Shown: positions 11,170 through 23,595, counted from the first letter of the stretch. The stretch: DNA of 64,000 nucleotides from Stomoxys calcitrans (GCF_963082655.1 NC_081555.1:26594776-26658775); one strand, 5' to 3'. Program-made: numbers and translations. Notes: generated by a model from the letters alone, not told the origin.

Positions 11170-12686
11170 TGTTAAACACGTTTTCACCTTACATGTTGAG
11201 AGTAGTTAGTTGACAGCTTCGTTAATATTTACTTTAAAAGGTTATAAAAAATTATAATTCCCCATTCAAAACATTCATCAGAATAACAATATTCGCAAAA
11301 TGCCCTATCTCGCAAAACTTTGGCAATAAATATTCTCTTTTGCATTCTTCCCACACGTTTTAAACTGCAACACAACAACTCTCTGCTCTCTCCTTACCCA
11401 AGCACAAAATCAACTCAAATCCCAATAAGAATCCAGAAAAAAATATACATAACCCAACAAAGTATTCCTGATTATGAGAGCAAGAAGGGAATATTCAAAA
11501 GTAGTGGCTCTCTTGAGGTCGTTCTCAAAATATCCCAAAAAAGAGTACCACATTTCCATAAAGGGGATATGAATGTGTTCGCTCTTCCCTTATTCCCTAT
11601 AATCCACCACCTTTTTGGGCCACCTTTTTACACAGACAGCTGTGAGTGACAATAATAGAGTAGTGCTGTAAACTCACCGTGAGTGTTTTTTTTTCTGTTT
11701 TCACTCTCCCACCCCTTCGCTTAAAATCTCAAAAGAGTTTAGGAGAGTATGTGCGTATATTATGGGGGGTCGGTCGGTCTATGCCTTGCCAACCCACACT
11801 TCTTCCTCATCATCTTCTTCTTCACAATTCTTGCCTTTCCAATTTCATTATAACGGGGGAAGTTGTAAAGTTTTGTTGTATTTCACGTGTGTGCGTAACG
11901 TGTGTATGAGGGGACTAACGCCGCTCACAATGTGTGCTGCTGCTGCCTCTGCTGTTGTTGCTGACATTGCCACCTCAGTTGCTACCGCTAGTATCTCGCA
12001 TGGGAAATTCTAGAGTTTTAGTATTAAATAAACGTTCGGATGGTGCATAACGGGTTCTCCTTAAACACCGGATATAAGTTCTATATGGGAATAACATAAA
12101 ACCCTACAACAAAAGTCTGTGCTGTGTGCTTCCACTTTTAATAGAAGAGAATATTGAAAATTGAAAAAAAGATTTCCAATTCTAAAAATAGCAAAGTGAA
12201 GTGCTGTAAAAGTGCGTAAAGTGTGAAAAATACTCAACAAAAAGATCAAAGTGAATTATGAGAAATTAAAAGTGAAAACTAAGGAATTTTTCAAAATAAA
12301 GGCTAATTTAAATTGAAAGCAAGCATTTTGAAATTTACAGTAGAGAAATTTTAAATCAAAAGAAGTGGAATTGGAAGAATATTATTCCAATACTTCAGTA
12401 TAAGCAGTGGCTACAAACATCAATCAAATCATTTTAAAGAAAACTTAAAAATCACAAAAATAGTTGAATGATATATGGAAAAATATATGAGAATTTTAAA
12501 GAGTTCTAATGAAAGAAGAAGTGAAAAAAATCATAATTTATTAAAACAAAAAGCTATTACAATTGTGCTTGACATACCAAAACTTCTTGCCAATATTGTT
12601 TGAAAAACTAACAATTTCAATACTTCTTAAAAATTATTTTGGTATTCGATTTTTGCGCAAAGGAGTTAAAAACTAATCATCATGAT
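11170..12686 (+). other. Candidate host 5' exon region (mostly untranslated)
   Basis: This stretch lacks the repeats that fill the window and becomes A-rich between 12.1 and 12.65 kb (runs such as AAAGTGAAAACTAAGG), as fly 5' UTRs often do. It ends in AATCATCATGAT|GTAAGA. An ATG at 12,682-12,684 is followed after two bases by a good donor at 12,687, so a first coding exon of five bases is conceivable. A pyrimidine tract and CAG at 11,167-11,169 could be an acceptor, or transcription could begin inside (TATAAAAA near 11,243). None of this is proven. Small ORFs here, including a Ser-run peptide near 11.8 kb, look fortuitous. Confidence 0.25.
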
Positions 12687-12889
12687 GTAAGATATATTTA
12701 ATACATTTTTAATAAGAATATACCACAAAATTCGAAACCGTTTTTCTTATAAGATTTTTACTCAAAAAATTCCAATTGGGGATCGAGTGAAAACAGAAAC
12801 CTGATCCATATGTAAAACTCCCATAAAAAAGATGTCAATCCAATGATATTCACATTACAGCACTTTGAAAAATTGCTTGAAATTTAGTT

Positions 12890-13215
12890 TTTTTTTTTAA
12901 ATTTTGATGTGTTCTTTTTTAGAGAAAATTTCACTGAAATGTTGTCTGTAGAAATGTTCTCTTTAGAGAAAATTTCACTGAGACTTGGTCCTTTGAGAAA
13001 ATTTCAGTGATTTTTTTTTGTCCAAAAAAAAGTTCACAAAATTTGACATTGAAATTTTGCTTTAGGAGATTTTATTAATTTTAAAGATGAATTAAATAAA
13101 TCTTTTAGAGAAAACATAATGGAAAGTTCTTGCAAAAAAATTTTATGGAAACTTTTAAAAAAAAATTCATAGATTTTTTTTTAATTTCATTGAAATTTAG
13201 TTGCAGAAAAAATGT
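12890..13215. repeat. Minisatellite of TTTAGAGAAAATTTCACTG type
   Basis: Degenerate repeats of about 27-30 bp have the pattern TTTAGAGAAAATTTCACTG followed by AAATTTTGTC. The same minisatellite is seen at 15.65-16.2 and 41.74-42.1 kb. Small ORFs on the minus strand are by-products. Confidence 0.7.
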
Positions 13216-14053
13216 CATAGAAATTTTGTCTAACGATGGTTGGGTTAGTGCCGAGTTTTGGATAAAGCGATCAGCCGATAAAAGTGTTTGAGCCCAGAAA
13301 TGCGTATTACTACCTATTTTCGGCATTACAGTGAGTTGCATGGATCCTTCAAGATCTGAGTATAGACCAGATCTCACCATATTTGTATGCAGCTACCACA
13401 AAGCCCTGTTTTTCGATTGAAGGCAGAGATTGCACAAAGTCCGCATTTCCTATCTTCGAATTTTTAGAGCTCCCTTAATACCTGCACCTGTTATAGTCAA
13501 TATAAGAACTTATTGTACATCCTTTTTACTAAAATTTGGACCCTCTACATCCATAGTTTTATTCAGCACTCTTAACGATTACACAGAAATAAGAAGAAGG
13601 GAATTAATTTTGATTTATCCCCCGCGATTTTTTCAGAAATTAACTTAGATTTATATAATGGAAAACCCTACCAAAAATTAAGATCAGCCTACTAACCTAC
13701 CAAGAGAATAAAAACTTACCAATTTTAGTAGGGACCTACCAAAAACGGCAGCACTGGGCAGGATCCATCCTGACATCCGGCTCTGGAACATTAACAATAA
13801 ACCCAAATTGCAATACAAAAAAGCACGATCTTTTCTAAACTACGTAACGCCATAACAACCCTGCTGACCTCTGGCTTAAAGGGCATTATAGGCGCCCTCT
13901 ATACTATGATCATCTTTTTCTTTCTTTTCATCTCGATCGCCCCTTAAAAAACAGCCAAGGTGAACTTTTTGTTTTCGAGAGTCCTTTTTAAGTGATAGAC
14001 AACGTTGTGTATTAACGCATATTACGATTTTCTGATATATGAAAAAGTAATGA
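13216..14053. other. Decayed foldback fragment, then unassigned DNA
   Basis: From about 13,240 to 13,430 there are weak resemblances to the foldback repeats (GATCAGCCGATAAAAG, ACAGTGAGTTGCATGG, TATAGACCAGATCTC). After that I recognise nothing up to the SINE at 14,054. Confidence 0.35.
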
Positions 14054-14235
14054 ATTCCATGGTTAGGTTAGGTTAGGTAAGAGTGGCAGTCCTTTACAGA
14101 CTCACTAAGACAATCATAGGTCCATTGTGATACTACAGTAGCGACAGACCACGACTTCTGGCGGGAATCGAACTCATGACCCCTGCACTGGTAATCCAAG
14201 CACGCTTCCTACTCGGCTACCGGGGCGCCCCCAAT
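14054..14235 (-). mobile_element. SINE-2, tRNA-derived
   Basis: The minus strand reads GCGCCCCGGTAGCCGAGTAG, a tRNA-like A-box region, then a B-box-like AGTTCGATTCCC, then CGCTACTGTAGTATCACAATGG. It ends in a TACCTAACCTAACC tail. A sister copy lies at 43,310-43,503. The GGTTAGGTTAGG seen on the plus strand is this SINE tail, not a telomere. Confidence 0.75.
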
Positions 14236-14474
14236 ACTTATTCCTCATATGCGAGTCCAAAATATATTCAATGTCTTAACGAAGAAGTTTGAAAGGCTTA
14301 TGGAACGAAAGCAGTTGCGGGCAAATGCACACACACTATTGCACATTCTTGTGTACGCAAACAAGATCATAAGCCCATGGGCTTGGAAATATTGCTCACA
14401 CTACTACATTTGCCCAACACTGGTCTAAAGTCCTTAAATTTGTCCATGAACGTACCATTTAGGAACGGAAAGAA

Positions 14475-15312
14475 TTTTTATACCCTTCACCATAGGATTG
14501 GGGTATACAAAATTCGTCATTCTGTTTGTAACAACTTGCGTCTACGACCCTATAAAGTATATATTCTTGGTCGTCATGACATTTTAAGTCGATCTAACCA
14601 TGTCCGTCCATCTGTCCGTCCGTCTGTCTGCCGAAAGCGCGCTTACTCTAGAAGGAGTAAAGCTAGGCTCTTGAAATTTTGCACAAATATTTTTTATAAG
14701 TGTAGGTCGGTTGGGGTAAATGGGCCAAATCGGTCCATGTTTTGATATAGCTGTCATATAAACCGGTCTTGGATCTTGACATCTTGAGCCTCTAGAGGGC
14801 GCAATTATTGTCCGATTTGGCAGAAATTTTGCAGGTATGGCTCAAATAGGTTCATAAGCTTGTATAGCTGCCATATAAACTGATCTGGGATCTTGAATCC
14901 TTGAGCCTCTAGAGGGCGCAATTCTCATCAGATTTAGCAGAAACTGTGTACAACGTCTTCTCCCATGACCATCAACATACGTGTCTAATATGTTCGGAAT
15001 CGATCTATAGCTTGATACAGCTTCCATATATAAACCAATTTCCCGATTTTGCTTCTTGAGCCCCTATAAGGCGCAATTCTTATCTGAATGGACTGAAATA
15101 TTTCACAATGACTTTTACAATGTTCAGCATTTAATTCATTTTTGGTCCGAATCGGACTATAACTCGATATAGCTCCAATACCATAACAGATTTTATTCAT
15201 TATTCCTTGTTTGCCTAAAAAAAGATACGGCGCAAAGAGCTCGACAAATGCTGTCCATAGTGGAGGGCATATAAGATTCGGCCGGGCCGCACTTAGCACG
15301 TTTTTACTTGTT
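14475..15312. repeat. Foldback repeat, GGCCGGGCCG-tip family
   Basis: It runs from TTTTTATACCCTTCACC, through GTCCGTCCGTCTGTCTG and several TATAGCTGCCATATAAAC units, to a tip reading TTCGGCCGGGCCGCAC then TTTTTACTTGTT. Related copies are at 22.65, 23.87 and 38.5 kb. It is non-coding; ORFs read through repeated units. Confidence 0.8.
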
Positions 15313-15364
15313 ATTATATCAAAGAGTAAGAATACAGTTAGAGGATACCGAAGAGCAAAGCTTA

Positions 15365-15625
15365 GCATGTCCACCTATGACTCTGTACACTTGGGCTTGA
15401 ATCCTGGCGAGAACATCAGAAAAAGTTTTCAGCGGTGATTATCCCCTCCTAATGCTGGCAACATTTGTCAGGTAAAATGCCATGTAAAAACTTCTGCAAG
15501 GCGTTCAGAGTTGGCTGTAAAAAGCAAGCCCTTTATCATTGAGTTAAAAATTGAAACGGACAGCACTCAGTGATATGTAAGAAGTTTGATCCCTGTTCTT
15601 TACTGGAATATTCATGGGCAAATTA
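15365..15625 (+). mobile_element. SINE-1 copy, rearranged
   Basis: It contains GGCTTGAATCCTGGCGAGA (a B-box-like core), CAGCGGTGATTATCCCC, CTAATGCTGGCAACATTTG and ATGCCATGTAAAAACTTCT. These are the SINE-1 body in the opposite orientation to the 8-kb copy. The region after 15,500 is diverged, and the tRNA A box is lost. Confidence 0.6.
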
Positions 15626-15644
15626 GCTCTTTCCAGAAAATTGC

Positions 15645-16205
15645 ATCATAATTTTGTCTTTAGAGAAAATTTCATGAAAATGTTGTCTTAAAAAAATTTT
15701 CATAAAAATTGTTTAATTTAGCAAAAATTTCACGAAAACTTTCTCTTTAGAGAAAATTTCTTTAAAGACAATTTTGTCTTTAAAAAATATTTATTTAAAC
15801 AAACAAACAAACTTTGTTTTTCAAATTCCAATTTAAAGAAATTTTGTCTTAACAGAAAATTTCATGGAAATTTTGTCTTTAGAGAAAATTTTATGAAAAT
15901 TTTGACTTAAGAGAAAATTTCATGGATATTTCATGGATATTTTGTCTTTAAAGAAAATTTCACTGATATGTTGTCTTTAGATAAGATTTCACTGAAAAGA
16001 TGTCTTAAGAGAAAATTTTACTAAAATTTTTTCTTTAGGGAAAATTACACCGAAATTTTCTCTTTAGAGAAAATTTCACTGAATTTTTGTCTTTAGAGAA
16101 AGTTTTACTGAAATTTTGTCTTTAGAGAAAATTTCAATGAAATTTAGTCTTAAAAGAAAATTTCACTAAAATTTTGTTTTTAGAGAAATTACACTGAAAT
16201 TCAAT
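15645..16205. repeat. Minisatellite of TTTAGAGAAAATTTCACTG type
   Basis: About nineteen imperfect repeats of 27-30 bp follow the pattern TTTTGTCTTTAGAGAAAA then TTTCACTGAAA. The array abuts the 3' end of the LINE-A copy that follows. Confidence 0.8.
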
Positions 16206-16209
16206 CTTA

Positions 16210-18245
16210 AGGTTAGGTTGAAAAGAGAGTGCGGATATTAATCCGACCCATTCAACTATGGACATGCACCTAAGCCAATAATCGGCTTGTTGTGCACTCT
16301 TAATAATAAAAAAAGTAACGCCGAAAAAAAACATCTATGCTACTTACAAAATTCTTAATTGTTTTCCATGGCACGCTCCTAAGTTGATTAATATCTACGT
16401 GCCGGTATCTGTTAGCCGCGAAAGCCGGGCAATGATATAGGAAATGCTCCAACTTCTCATCGTCTTCCCCGCATGCCTTACACATGCTATCACTTGCCGC
16501 ACCGATTTTACACAAGTTAGCTCGTAGTCCTATGTGTCCCGTTATAATACCAATAGCTATACTGATTTTCTTCTTACTTCCTCTCAGTAATAGCCTTGTC
16601 CTTTCACTATCTGGATCTCCCCATAGGAGTTTCGACGTCCTGCCGACCCTTTCGCTGTTCCACATGGTTACATATATCGCCCAAGCCCTTAACTCGAACT
16701 GCGTCGACCCGAAATGCTTCGGGTTAACCAAGTTTATTGACCGCAGTCCTCTGGCCTTCACTGCCAAATTGTCTGCTGTTTTTTGTCCGTTACTTCGCTA
16801 TGGCCCGGCACCCAAACGATGCGGATCGTGCCACCCTCATAAAAGGCTTTAATCTCCTTTTTATACTGCAAAACTGTTTGTGACCTTACCTTCCTGGTTG
16901 TTATTGCCCTTATGACCATATGTCCGTAAAGTGGTGTGGTGCTAACGTCCTAGCGTTAGCACCACACCACCTCACGCATTCCGTGATCGCCCGGATCTCT
17001 GCCTGCAAGACCGTATTATGGTTATGGTTGGATTCCTACCGTCGCCTCGATTATACTGCCATGGTATGAGCTGCTCCCATCTTCAATCCATTCTCCCGTT
17101 GCCTTAAGATTCATAGCCTCAGTGGCTACTTCACACTTAATCGGAAACCTATTCCCTTCCTTCCAGGTTTCCTACCTTCGCCTCGATTATACTGCCTTAG
17201 TATAAGCTGCTCCCATCCTCAATCCATTCTCCCGTCGCCTTAAGTTTCATAGCCGCAGTGGCTACCTCACACTTCCATAGCAGTCCACGAAACAACTGAG
17301 ACGTAAGTAAGTACTGTGAGGTGGCACAACAAGCCGATTACTGGCTTAGATGTATGTCCATAGTGGCATGGGACGGATAAATATCCGCACCCTCTTCTCA
17401 ACCTAATTGTCTAATCACACTTCTTTAGAGCCAGTGAAATATCCACGGATTCAGGCCCCATTCCGAGCCTACGGCCCGGTCTACATAATGCCTAACATCT
17501 GTGAGCCTTCTCGGTACGCTCCCGAATGTGACACTTCCAAGTTTCCTATCCAAGATCTTTCCTAAGTATTCCACCTTGTCAGATACCAAAATCGTTTTAT
17601 TGCGGAAACGTGGTGCGTCAAATTGGCCCATTTTCGTCTTCCTTGGGAACAGGCATATTTCAGTCTGGGTTAACATTGAAACCTCTGGCTCTATCCCAGT
17701 CATATGCCATATGCAAAACCCTTTCGACCCTTTGCATAGCTGGTTCGGATCCTTACCCCTAAGAAGTATTATAACATAGTCTGTATGGCAGATGGATTCA
17801 AAACCCTCCTCAGTCAGCATCCGTAATGGGTTATTTATGGTGGTCCTCCAAAGGAGTGGCGATAAAATGCCCCCCTGTGGCGTGCCACTTTCTCCCTTAT
17901 ATTTATGTCATGGGACACACAATTTATCCACCTGTTCGTTAGGTTTATGGTTTATCCAGTCTCTAAGGACCGGGTCCACCCGGTATTGGTCTAAGGATTG
18001 AATCAGTGTGTCGGTCCGCACATTGTTAAAAGCCCCCTCGATGTCAATGCATACCGCCAGTGTGTAAGTTTTGACATGGAAGGATTCTTCTATTTTATGC
18101 ACAACCTCGTGCAGGGCAGTCACCACCGGGAAGGTCAGTGGATATAGGCATGCTGTTTGCATTTGAGCAGTTCGCTGGATGTCCTACTCTTTAACATGGT
18201 ATCCACAATACATTCCATCGTTTTGAGTAGAAAGGCCGTAAAGCT
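16210..18245 (-). pseudogene. LINE-A copy: partial RT, RNase H, 3' end
   Basis: This is a 5'-truncated non-LTR retrotransposon on the minus strand. From right to left it contains RT residues (TLAVCIDIEGAFNNV near 18.05 kb, with D in IDIEGAF), then the YxDD-box region, here CHTDYVIILL and therefore mutated from the TDDVIILL seen in the 30.8-kb copy. Next come DRKLGS and an RNase H-to-C-terminal part (16,300-16,767) with a zinc-knuckle-like CKACGEDDEKLEHFLYHC. The 3' tail ends at about 16,210 with the complement of CTTTTCAACCTAACC. Frames are broken several times. A ~103-bp stretch is tandemly duplicated (17,036-17,137 and 17,169-17,272), and an oppositely oriented 3' tail interrupts it near 17.3 kb. 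RT plus RNase H suggests the I/LOA/R1 group of LINEs; the exact clade is not determined. Confidence 0.8.
17290..17406 (+). pseudogene. LINE-A 3' tail inserted in opposite orientation
   Basis: GCACAACAAGCCGATTACTG to CTTCTCAACCTAATTG matches the 3' terminus seen at 32,450-32,540, but here it reads on the plus strand inside the minus-strand copy. It is about 100 bp, non-coding, and a severely 5'-truncated or inverted insertion. Confidence 0.65.
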
Positions 18246-18960
18246 CAACTGGAGCCTTGTTTGGCGTCATAGGTGGACTTGTAAACCTTTTATCTGCCTT
18301 AAACCTGCCCTAAACAGAAAGACATACCAAATCTATTAACAATAAACAATCAATGTAATCTGCAACATTTTATGATAGATGCCATCCCTGAAAGAGTTAA
18401 AAGCTTAAAGTTGAGTGTGCACTTTCTTTTAGATATCCGGCAGAAGATTTTTGGTGGTGGGACAGTCTGCAGACATTTAGCCCAACTTTTGAGATGAGAT
18501 TCTTACCTGACTATCATATTTGTTCCATATGTACGCTTGGGTTAGGTTTCAGGGAGAGTGAGAACATAGAGAGGAACTTCTCTGTTTGCCTGTGCGTGAA
18601 ACACAAACCTTTCCTGACGGACACAATGACTGAGACTTCAGTTCTAGGCAACGACAGTAAAGCGGCAGAACCCTTCAAGTCTAAATTGGGCCACATAATT
18701 TTTCGAGCGTTCACAACCCACAATTTGTAACCATCTATCATTCACAACCACGAGGAAGGTAAAGTTTGTGGTTTTGGCAGCCTCGCTAGAGGCATACCGG
18801 CATACAGCCTCACGGCAGTGGTCGCTGCAATTTGTCTAGCCACAATGTCTTAGGCATGAAATGTAGCTTTAAATTCATTGCATCAGATGGTGTCGTGCTA
18901 CTGTGCGGCTGTGATGCATAAACAAACCATTCTTTGGATCTGGCTGAGTACTAAAAAAAA
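18246..18960. repeat. Unclassified dispersed repeat
   Basis: The segment ACACAATGACTGAGACTTC with following bases (18,620-18,690) recurs at about 27,460 and 27,855, so this is part of a dispersed family. Two overlapping ORFs of about 75 codons occur on opposite strands near 18.5-18.74 kb. Neither resembles a family I know. Confidence 0.45.
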
Positions 18961-20164
18961 AACAAGTTATTTGAGTTTGAGTTATATTTCCTCTACATTA
19001 TATGTGACTTTTCCACTGTCCAGTACTACCAACTTTTTCCCCTTTTACTAGTTTTTTGCTATTATATATGCCAAAAGTGTTCCGTATACACTCCCTCAGA
19101 CACCTTCGATATATACTCCTAGAATTCTTTTTTGTTGCAAATTCCACCCTGCCCTAAGAAGAACCCTAACCAACCTTACCATTTTCTTGCATAACTCAGA
19201 GTTTGGTTTATTTTGAATTTAATTGAATATCTCAAACACGTCCGAAAACACACAAAACAACAATTCCAAAATAAACAGAAGTCACAAAGAAAAAATAAAA
19301 AAAAAACCAAAAACTCACCCCTTTGCTTATAGCAACGAAGAATCGCCTTTAAACACATGATTTAAAGAAAACAAAAAAAAAAAACGAAAAACAACCACCA
19401 ACAGCACCATGTTATTCATAAGCAGACAATGTCACAATCAGAAGCCCAAAAACCCATGGACTGCAGTGTATTTACCCCCGAATCCAACCAGAAATGTATT
19501 CGGGCATATAACAAAAAAAATTCCTAGGCCACAAACATTAGTCATATTGAAGTTATGAACACAGACAGCACAACAGAATCCTTAAGGGCTATTAGATCTT
19601 AAAACTAACCCCCACCAACAACCTTTAAAGCAAGTGTTACCCTTAGGGGGTGGTGGGACTTTGAAGTTGGAAATATTGAACTTTTGTCAAAAAATATACT
19701 CAACTCTTCTAATTGGGAATAACTTTTATGAATTGGTAGTTCGTGGACTATATTTTTGTATGTGTGTGTATCCATTTTTCTATTTTTACAATGTGCTCTT
19801 AATGGGGTGTTTAGATAAAGCAAGGCGTCACATCTTATCAGATGTGAACATGGAGCTAGGGGTGGATTTTTTTTTCCTTGGTGTTTTGGTGTTTCTATGA
19901 GATGTCTGCAAAAATCAACATTTTGCGATGCTGGGGGAGGGTGAAAAATTGAACAATGTGCCAATTTGATGTTATCAAATTTTCTCATTTAAGTTATAAA
20001 CGGTTTTTTTATTTGAATTTTAGATTTAATTTTAGATATGTAGAACAAGGGACAAATGGCTATAAAAAATCTTGGAATTTTCATGTGTCAAAAATATATA
20101 AAAATGGTAATGGAAACAATCTAAGCGAAATTTTGTGAGCTCTTTCTTATAATAACCTAAACAC
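18961..20164. other. AT-rich unassigned DNA
   Basis: It has A-rich and T-rich tracts (for example near 19,290 and 19,370). Short ORFs on both strands show no recognisable domain. I see no gene or repeat. Confidence 0.4.
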
Positions 20165-21025
20165 AAAAATTTGGTATCCAAATTTCAGATGTGATGACTG
20201 GGGGGCCGCCCCATCCCCTAAACCTACCAAAAATATATTTAGACCAAGCACGACAATATTGGACTCAAATGAAAGGTTTTTAAAATTAGAAAACGTATCT
20301 CATATGCAATTGTAGGACCAAGTGTTTGGGGGACCACCCCATCCCCCAAAAGACACTTAAATCGGACATATCTACCGACCAAGGCAATATGAGATTCAAA
20401 TGATTAAGATTCGTATTCTACTCGCAAATAGCGTGAGTAGAACACGAATCTGATATTCAAATGTGGGGCCACGTTTCTGGGGGTCCACCCTTTCCCCAAA
20501 CAGGACTTATTTACTGACCATGGCATTATGGTGCTCAAATAAAAGGTATTTGAGTGTAAAATACGAATCTCATATCCAAATGAGAGGGCCGTCCCTCACC
20601 AAAAACATCCTTCAAAAACGACAAATTTACGACCATAGCAATATCGAAGTTCAAATAAAAGGTCATTGAAAGTAAAACACTAATCTGATATAAATATTCG
20701 GGAATACGTTTTTATGGGGCCACCCCACCCCCAAAACACCACTCAAATAGGACGTATTTGCTAACCATTGCAATATGGAGCTCAAATAAGAAGTATTTTA
20801 GAGTAAAACCCGAATCTGATATATATTTTGTGTAGCGGACGTTCAACCCCCATAACAACCCCCAAATATAACGTATTTTCTCACCATGACAATTTGTTTC
20901 TTAAAGAGAGTTGAGCTCGGTATATGGTTTTTAGGTCCCATACCCCAAACCAGACATATTTGATGACTTTTGCAATAAGGGGTTTAGGGTACCACTCCTC
21001 TTCACAAAACACCCCTAAATCGAAC
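20165..21025. repeat. ~118-bp satellite array
   Basis: About seven units have CAAATGAAAGGTTTTTAAA-like or CAAATAAAAGGTATTTGA-like cores and a C-rich GGGGCCACCCCA-like stretch. The period is about 115-120 bp by eye. It ends where the TACC-rich MITE starts. Confidence 0.75.
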
Positions 21026-21214
21026 ATCGTGCGTGCTTATTTCAGTACCATATGGTATTGATAGTAAAGCAACACACTATGGTACAAAAACAATACCGGA
21101 TAATATGAATGAAACTGAAAAAACTAGTACCGTTTGGTACTATCCTTATTACCGAACTGGCATTAGTTTTAATACCAATGTGTTAATGGTTTTAGTACCA
21201 AACTATTATTGGAA

Positions 21215-22540
21215 CCTCAGCAAACTATATCCTGTACACAAGAAAGGAAACAAAACGGAATATGCCACAACTCTCGATACTCTCGAGCGTACTGTGTGAA
21301 AGATTAAAACCTAAAGCCAATGAGATAATCTGGCCCTATCAATGCGGCTTTAGACCTGGCAAATCCACCCTGGACCAGATATTCACACTGCGCCAAATCC
21401 TGGAAAAGACCCGAGAAGGAAAAATCAACACCCACCATCTCTTTGTTGACTATTAAGCCCGAGAAGGAAAAATCAACACCTACCATCTCTTTGTTGACTA
21501 TAAAGCCGTTTTCGATACCCCTTTACGTTCAAGGGTATTTCAAGCCATGTCTGAGTTTGGTATCTCCGCAAAATTAAAAAGATGACACTTGCTGATGCAC
21601 GTTCCTCAGTAAGAATAGGAAAGAATCTCTCCGAACCATTCAATACCAAACGAGGTTTCAGACAAGAAGACAGCCTATCGTGTGATCTCTTTAAAATCCT
21701 GCTGGAGAAGATTATACGAGATGGAGATGTGAATAGATATGGCACACTAATCACACATGCTACTCCCCTATTCCGACGACATCGACATCATAGGTCAGTC
21801 ACCGGAAGTAGTAACTGCAGCCTTTGAAAGAAACGAAAGAGAGTCAGTGAAAATGGGTCTGGCAGTAAATGGAGATAAGACGAAATGGATGGTTCCAAAT
21901 CCCAAACTGCCTTGTACAACCGAGCATATAAAGAAAATGGAGAAAGTTGGGAACCACAACTTTTAGATAGTCAGTAACATTATCTACCTCGGCACCGCCT
22001 TAACCGAAACGAATGACACCAGTTTTGAGATAAAGCGAAGAATAATACTGGCAAACAGATGCTACTTTGGACTAAGTAAGCAGTTTAGAAACAAGGCCAC
22101 CTCTCGACAGACGAAGATTACGCTATACAAGACACTGATACTACCCGTGTTGTTATATGGTTCTGAGGCATGGATACTTGTGAAAGCAGATAAGGCAGTG
22201 CTTGGAGTATTTGAGAAAAAGATTCTTCGTAAAATATATGGACCAGTTTGCGTTAATGGAGAATATAGGCGACGTAAACGCATCAAATACGTTGGCTAGA
22301 TCATGTTGTCAGAATGGATAAAGAAGCTCCAGCAAAGAAGTCTTTCGAAGGCAAACACGGTGGTACTCGCAAACTGGGAAGACCAAAAGCCCGATGAAAA
22401 GATCAAGTGGTGGGAGACACCTCGAAACTTGGTGTCAGAGATTTTAGAATGAGCGCAGAAGATTGAGGCGCTTGGAACGCTATTCTTCGGCTAGTGGAAT
22501 AAATGTTCTGTCATAGCTAATTAAAGTAAAGTGAGTAGAG
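21215..22540 (+). pseudogene. LINE-2 reverse transcriptase, broken
   Basis: Plus-strand frames give RT motifs in order: KLYPVHKKGNKTEY; QCGFRPGKSTLDQIFTLRQI (RT box with GFRPGKST); HHLFVDYKAAFDT (catalytic Asp in VDYKAAFD); GFRQEDSLS; the YxDD box as YSDDIDIIG near 21,766; then LGTALTETND and the thumb/C-terminal GVFEKKILRKIYGP. Several stops and frameshifts interrupt it. A 48-bp tandem duplication (21,410-21,457 and 21,458-21,505, starting CCCGAGAAGGAAAAATC) repeats part of the RT. No endonuclease domain is left. Motif style suggests an RTE- or R4-like LINE, distinct from LINE-A; the clade is uncertain. A 3' piece of the same family lies at 28.2 kb. Confidence 0.8.
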
Positions 22541-22650
22541 TAAGTAACGTTTGGTACTAACCTTATTACCGAACTGGTATTAGTTTTTATACCAATCTGT
22601 TCATGGTTTTAGCACCAAACTATGGTTGGTTATTTCACTCCCTAATGAAC

Positions 22651-23595
22651 CAAAAACAAGTAAGAGCGTGCTAAGTTCAGCCGGGCCGAATCGCATTTGT
22701 CGAGTTCTATGCGCAGTATCTCTTTTTAGGCAAACAAAGAATATTAAATAAGAACTTTTATGCTATTGGAGCTATGTTGATCATTGTATAAGTCATTGTG
22801 TAATATTTCAGTTCATTCGGATAATAGTTGCGCCTTGTAGGGGTTCAAGAAGCAAAATCGGGAGATCGGTTTATATTGGAGCTGTATCAAACTATTGATC
22901 GATTCAGACTATATTGAATAAGTATGTTGAAGGTCATGAGATAAGCCGTTGTACAAATTTTCTGCCAAAATCGGATAAAAATTCCGCCTTCTAGAAGCTC
23001 AAGAAGTCAAGATCCCAGATCGGTTTATATAGCAGCTATATCAGGTTATGTACCGATTTGCGCCATACTTCGTACAGTTATTGGAAGTCATAACAAAACA
23101 CCTCATGCAAAATTTCAGCCAAATCGGAAAAGAATTGCGTTCTCTATTGGCTCAAGACGTCAAGATCCAAGATCGGTTTATATTACAGCTATACCAGATT
23201 ATGAAACGAATTGAATCATACTTAGCGCAGTTGTTGGAAGTGGCACCAAAATACCATGTGCAAAATTTCAGTCAAATCGGACGAGAATTGCACCCTCTAG
23301 AGGCTCAAGAAGGCAAGACCCGAGATCGGTTTATATGGCAGCTATATCAAAATATGAACCGATTTGGCCCATTTACAATCCCAATTAGTGCAAAATTTCA
23401 AGCGGCTAGCTTTACTCTTTCGAAAGTCAGCGTGCTTTCGACAGACAGACGGACGGAAATGGCTAGATCGATTTAAAATGACATAACAGTCAAGAATTTA
23501 TATACTTTATGGGGTCTCAGGCGCATATTTCGAGGTGTTACAAACAGAATGATGAAATTAGTATACCCCCATCCTATGTTGGAGGGTATAAAAAA
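22651..23595. repeat. Foldback repeat, GGCCGGGCCG-tip family
   Basis: It begins AACAAGTAAGAGCGTGCTAA with the tip TTCAGCCGGGCCGAAT. It continues through GATCGGTTTATATNGNAGC units and ends with the complement of the GTCCGTCTGTC stretch and GGAGGGTATAAAAAA. The 142-codon ORF inside (23,048-23,476) is read through repeated units and is not a gene. Confidence 0.8.

Noticed and set aside
14054..14080. Telomere-like TTAGG repeats
   Set aside because: Only three GGTTA units are present, and they are the tail of SINE-2; flies of this group do not use TTAGG telomeres.
23048..23476. 142-codon ORF in a foldback repeat
   Set aside because: It reads through ~150-bp repeat units (LLEVAPKYHVQNFSQIG and similar recur) found non-coding elsewhere in the window.
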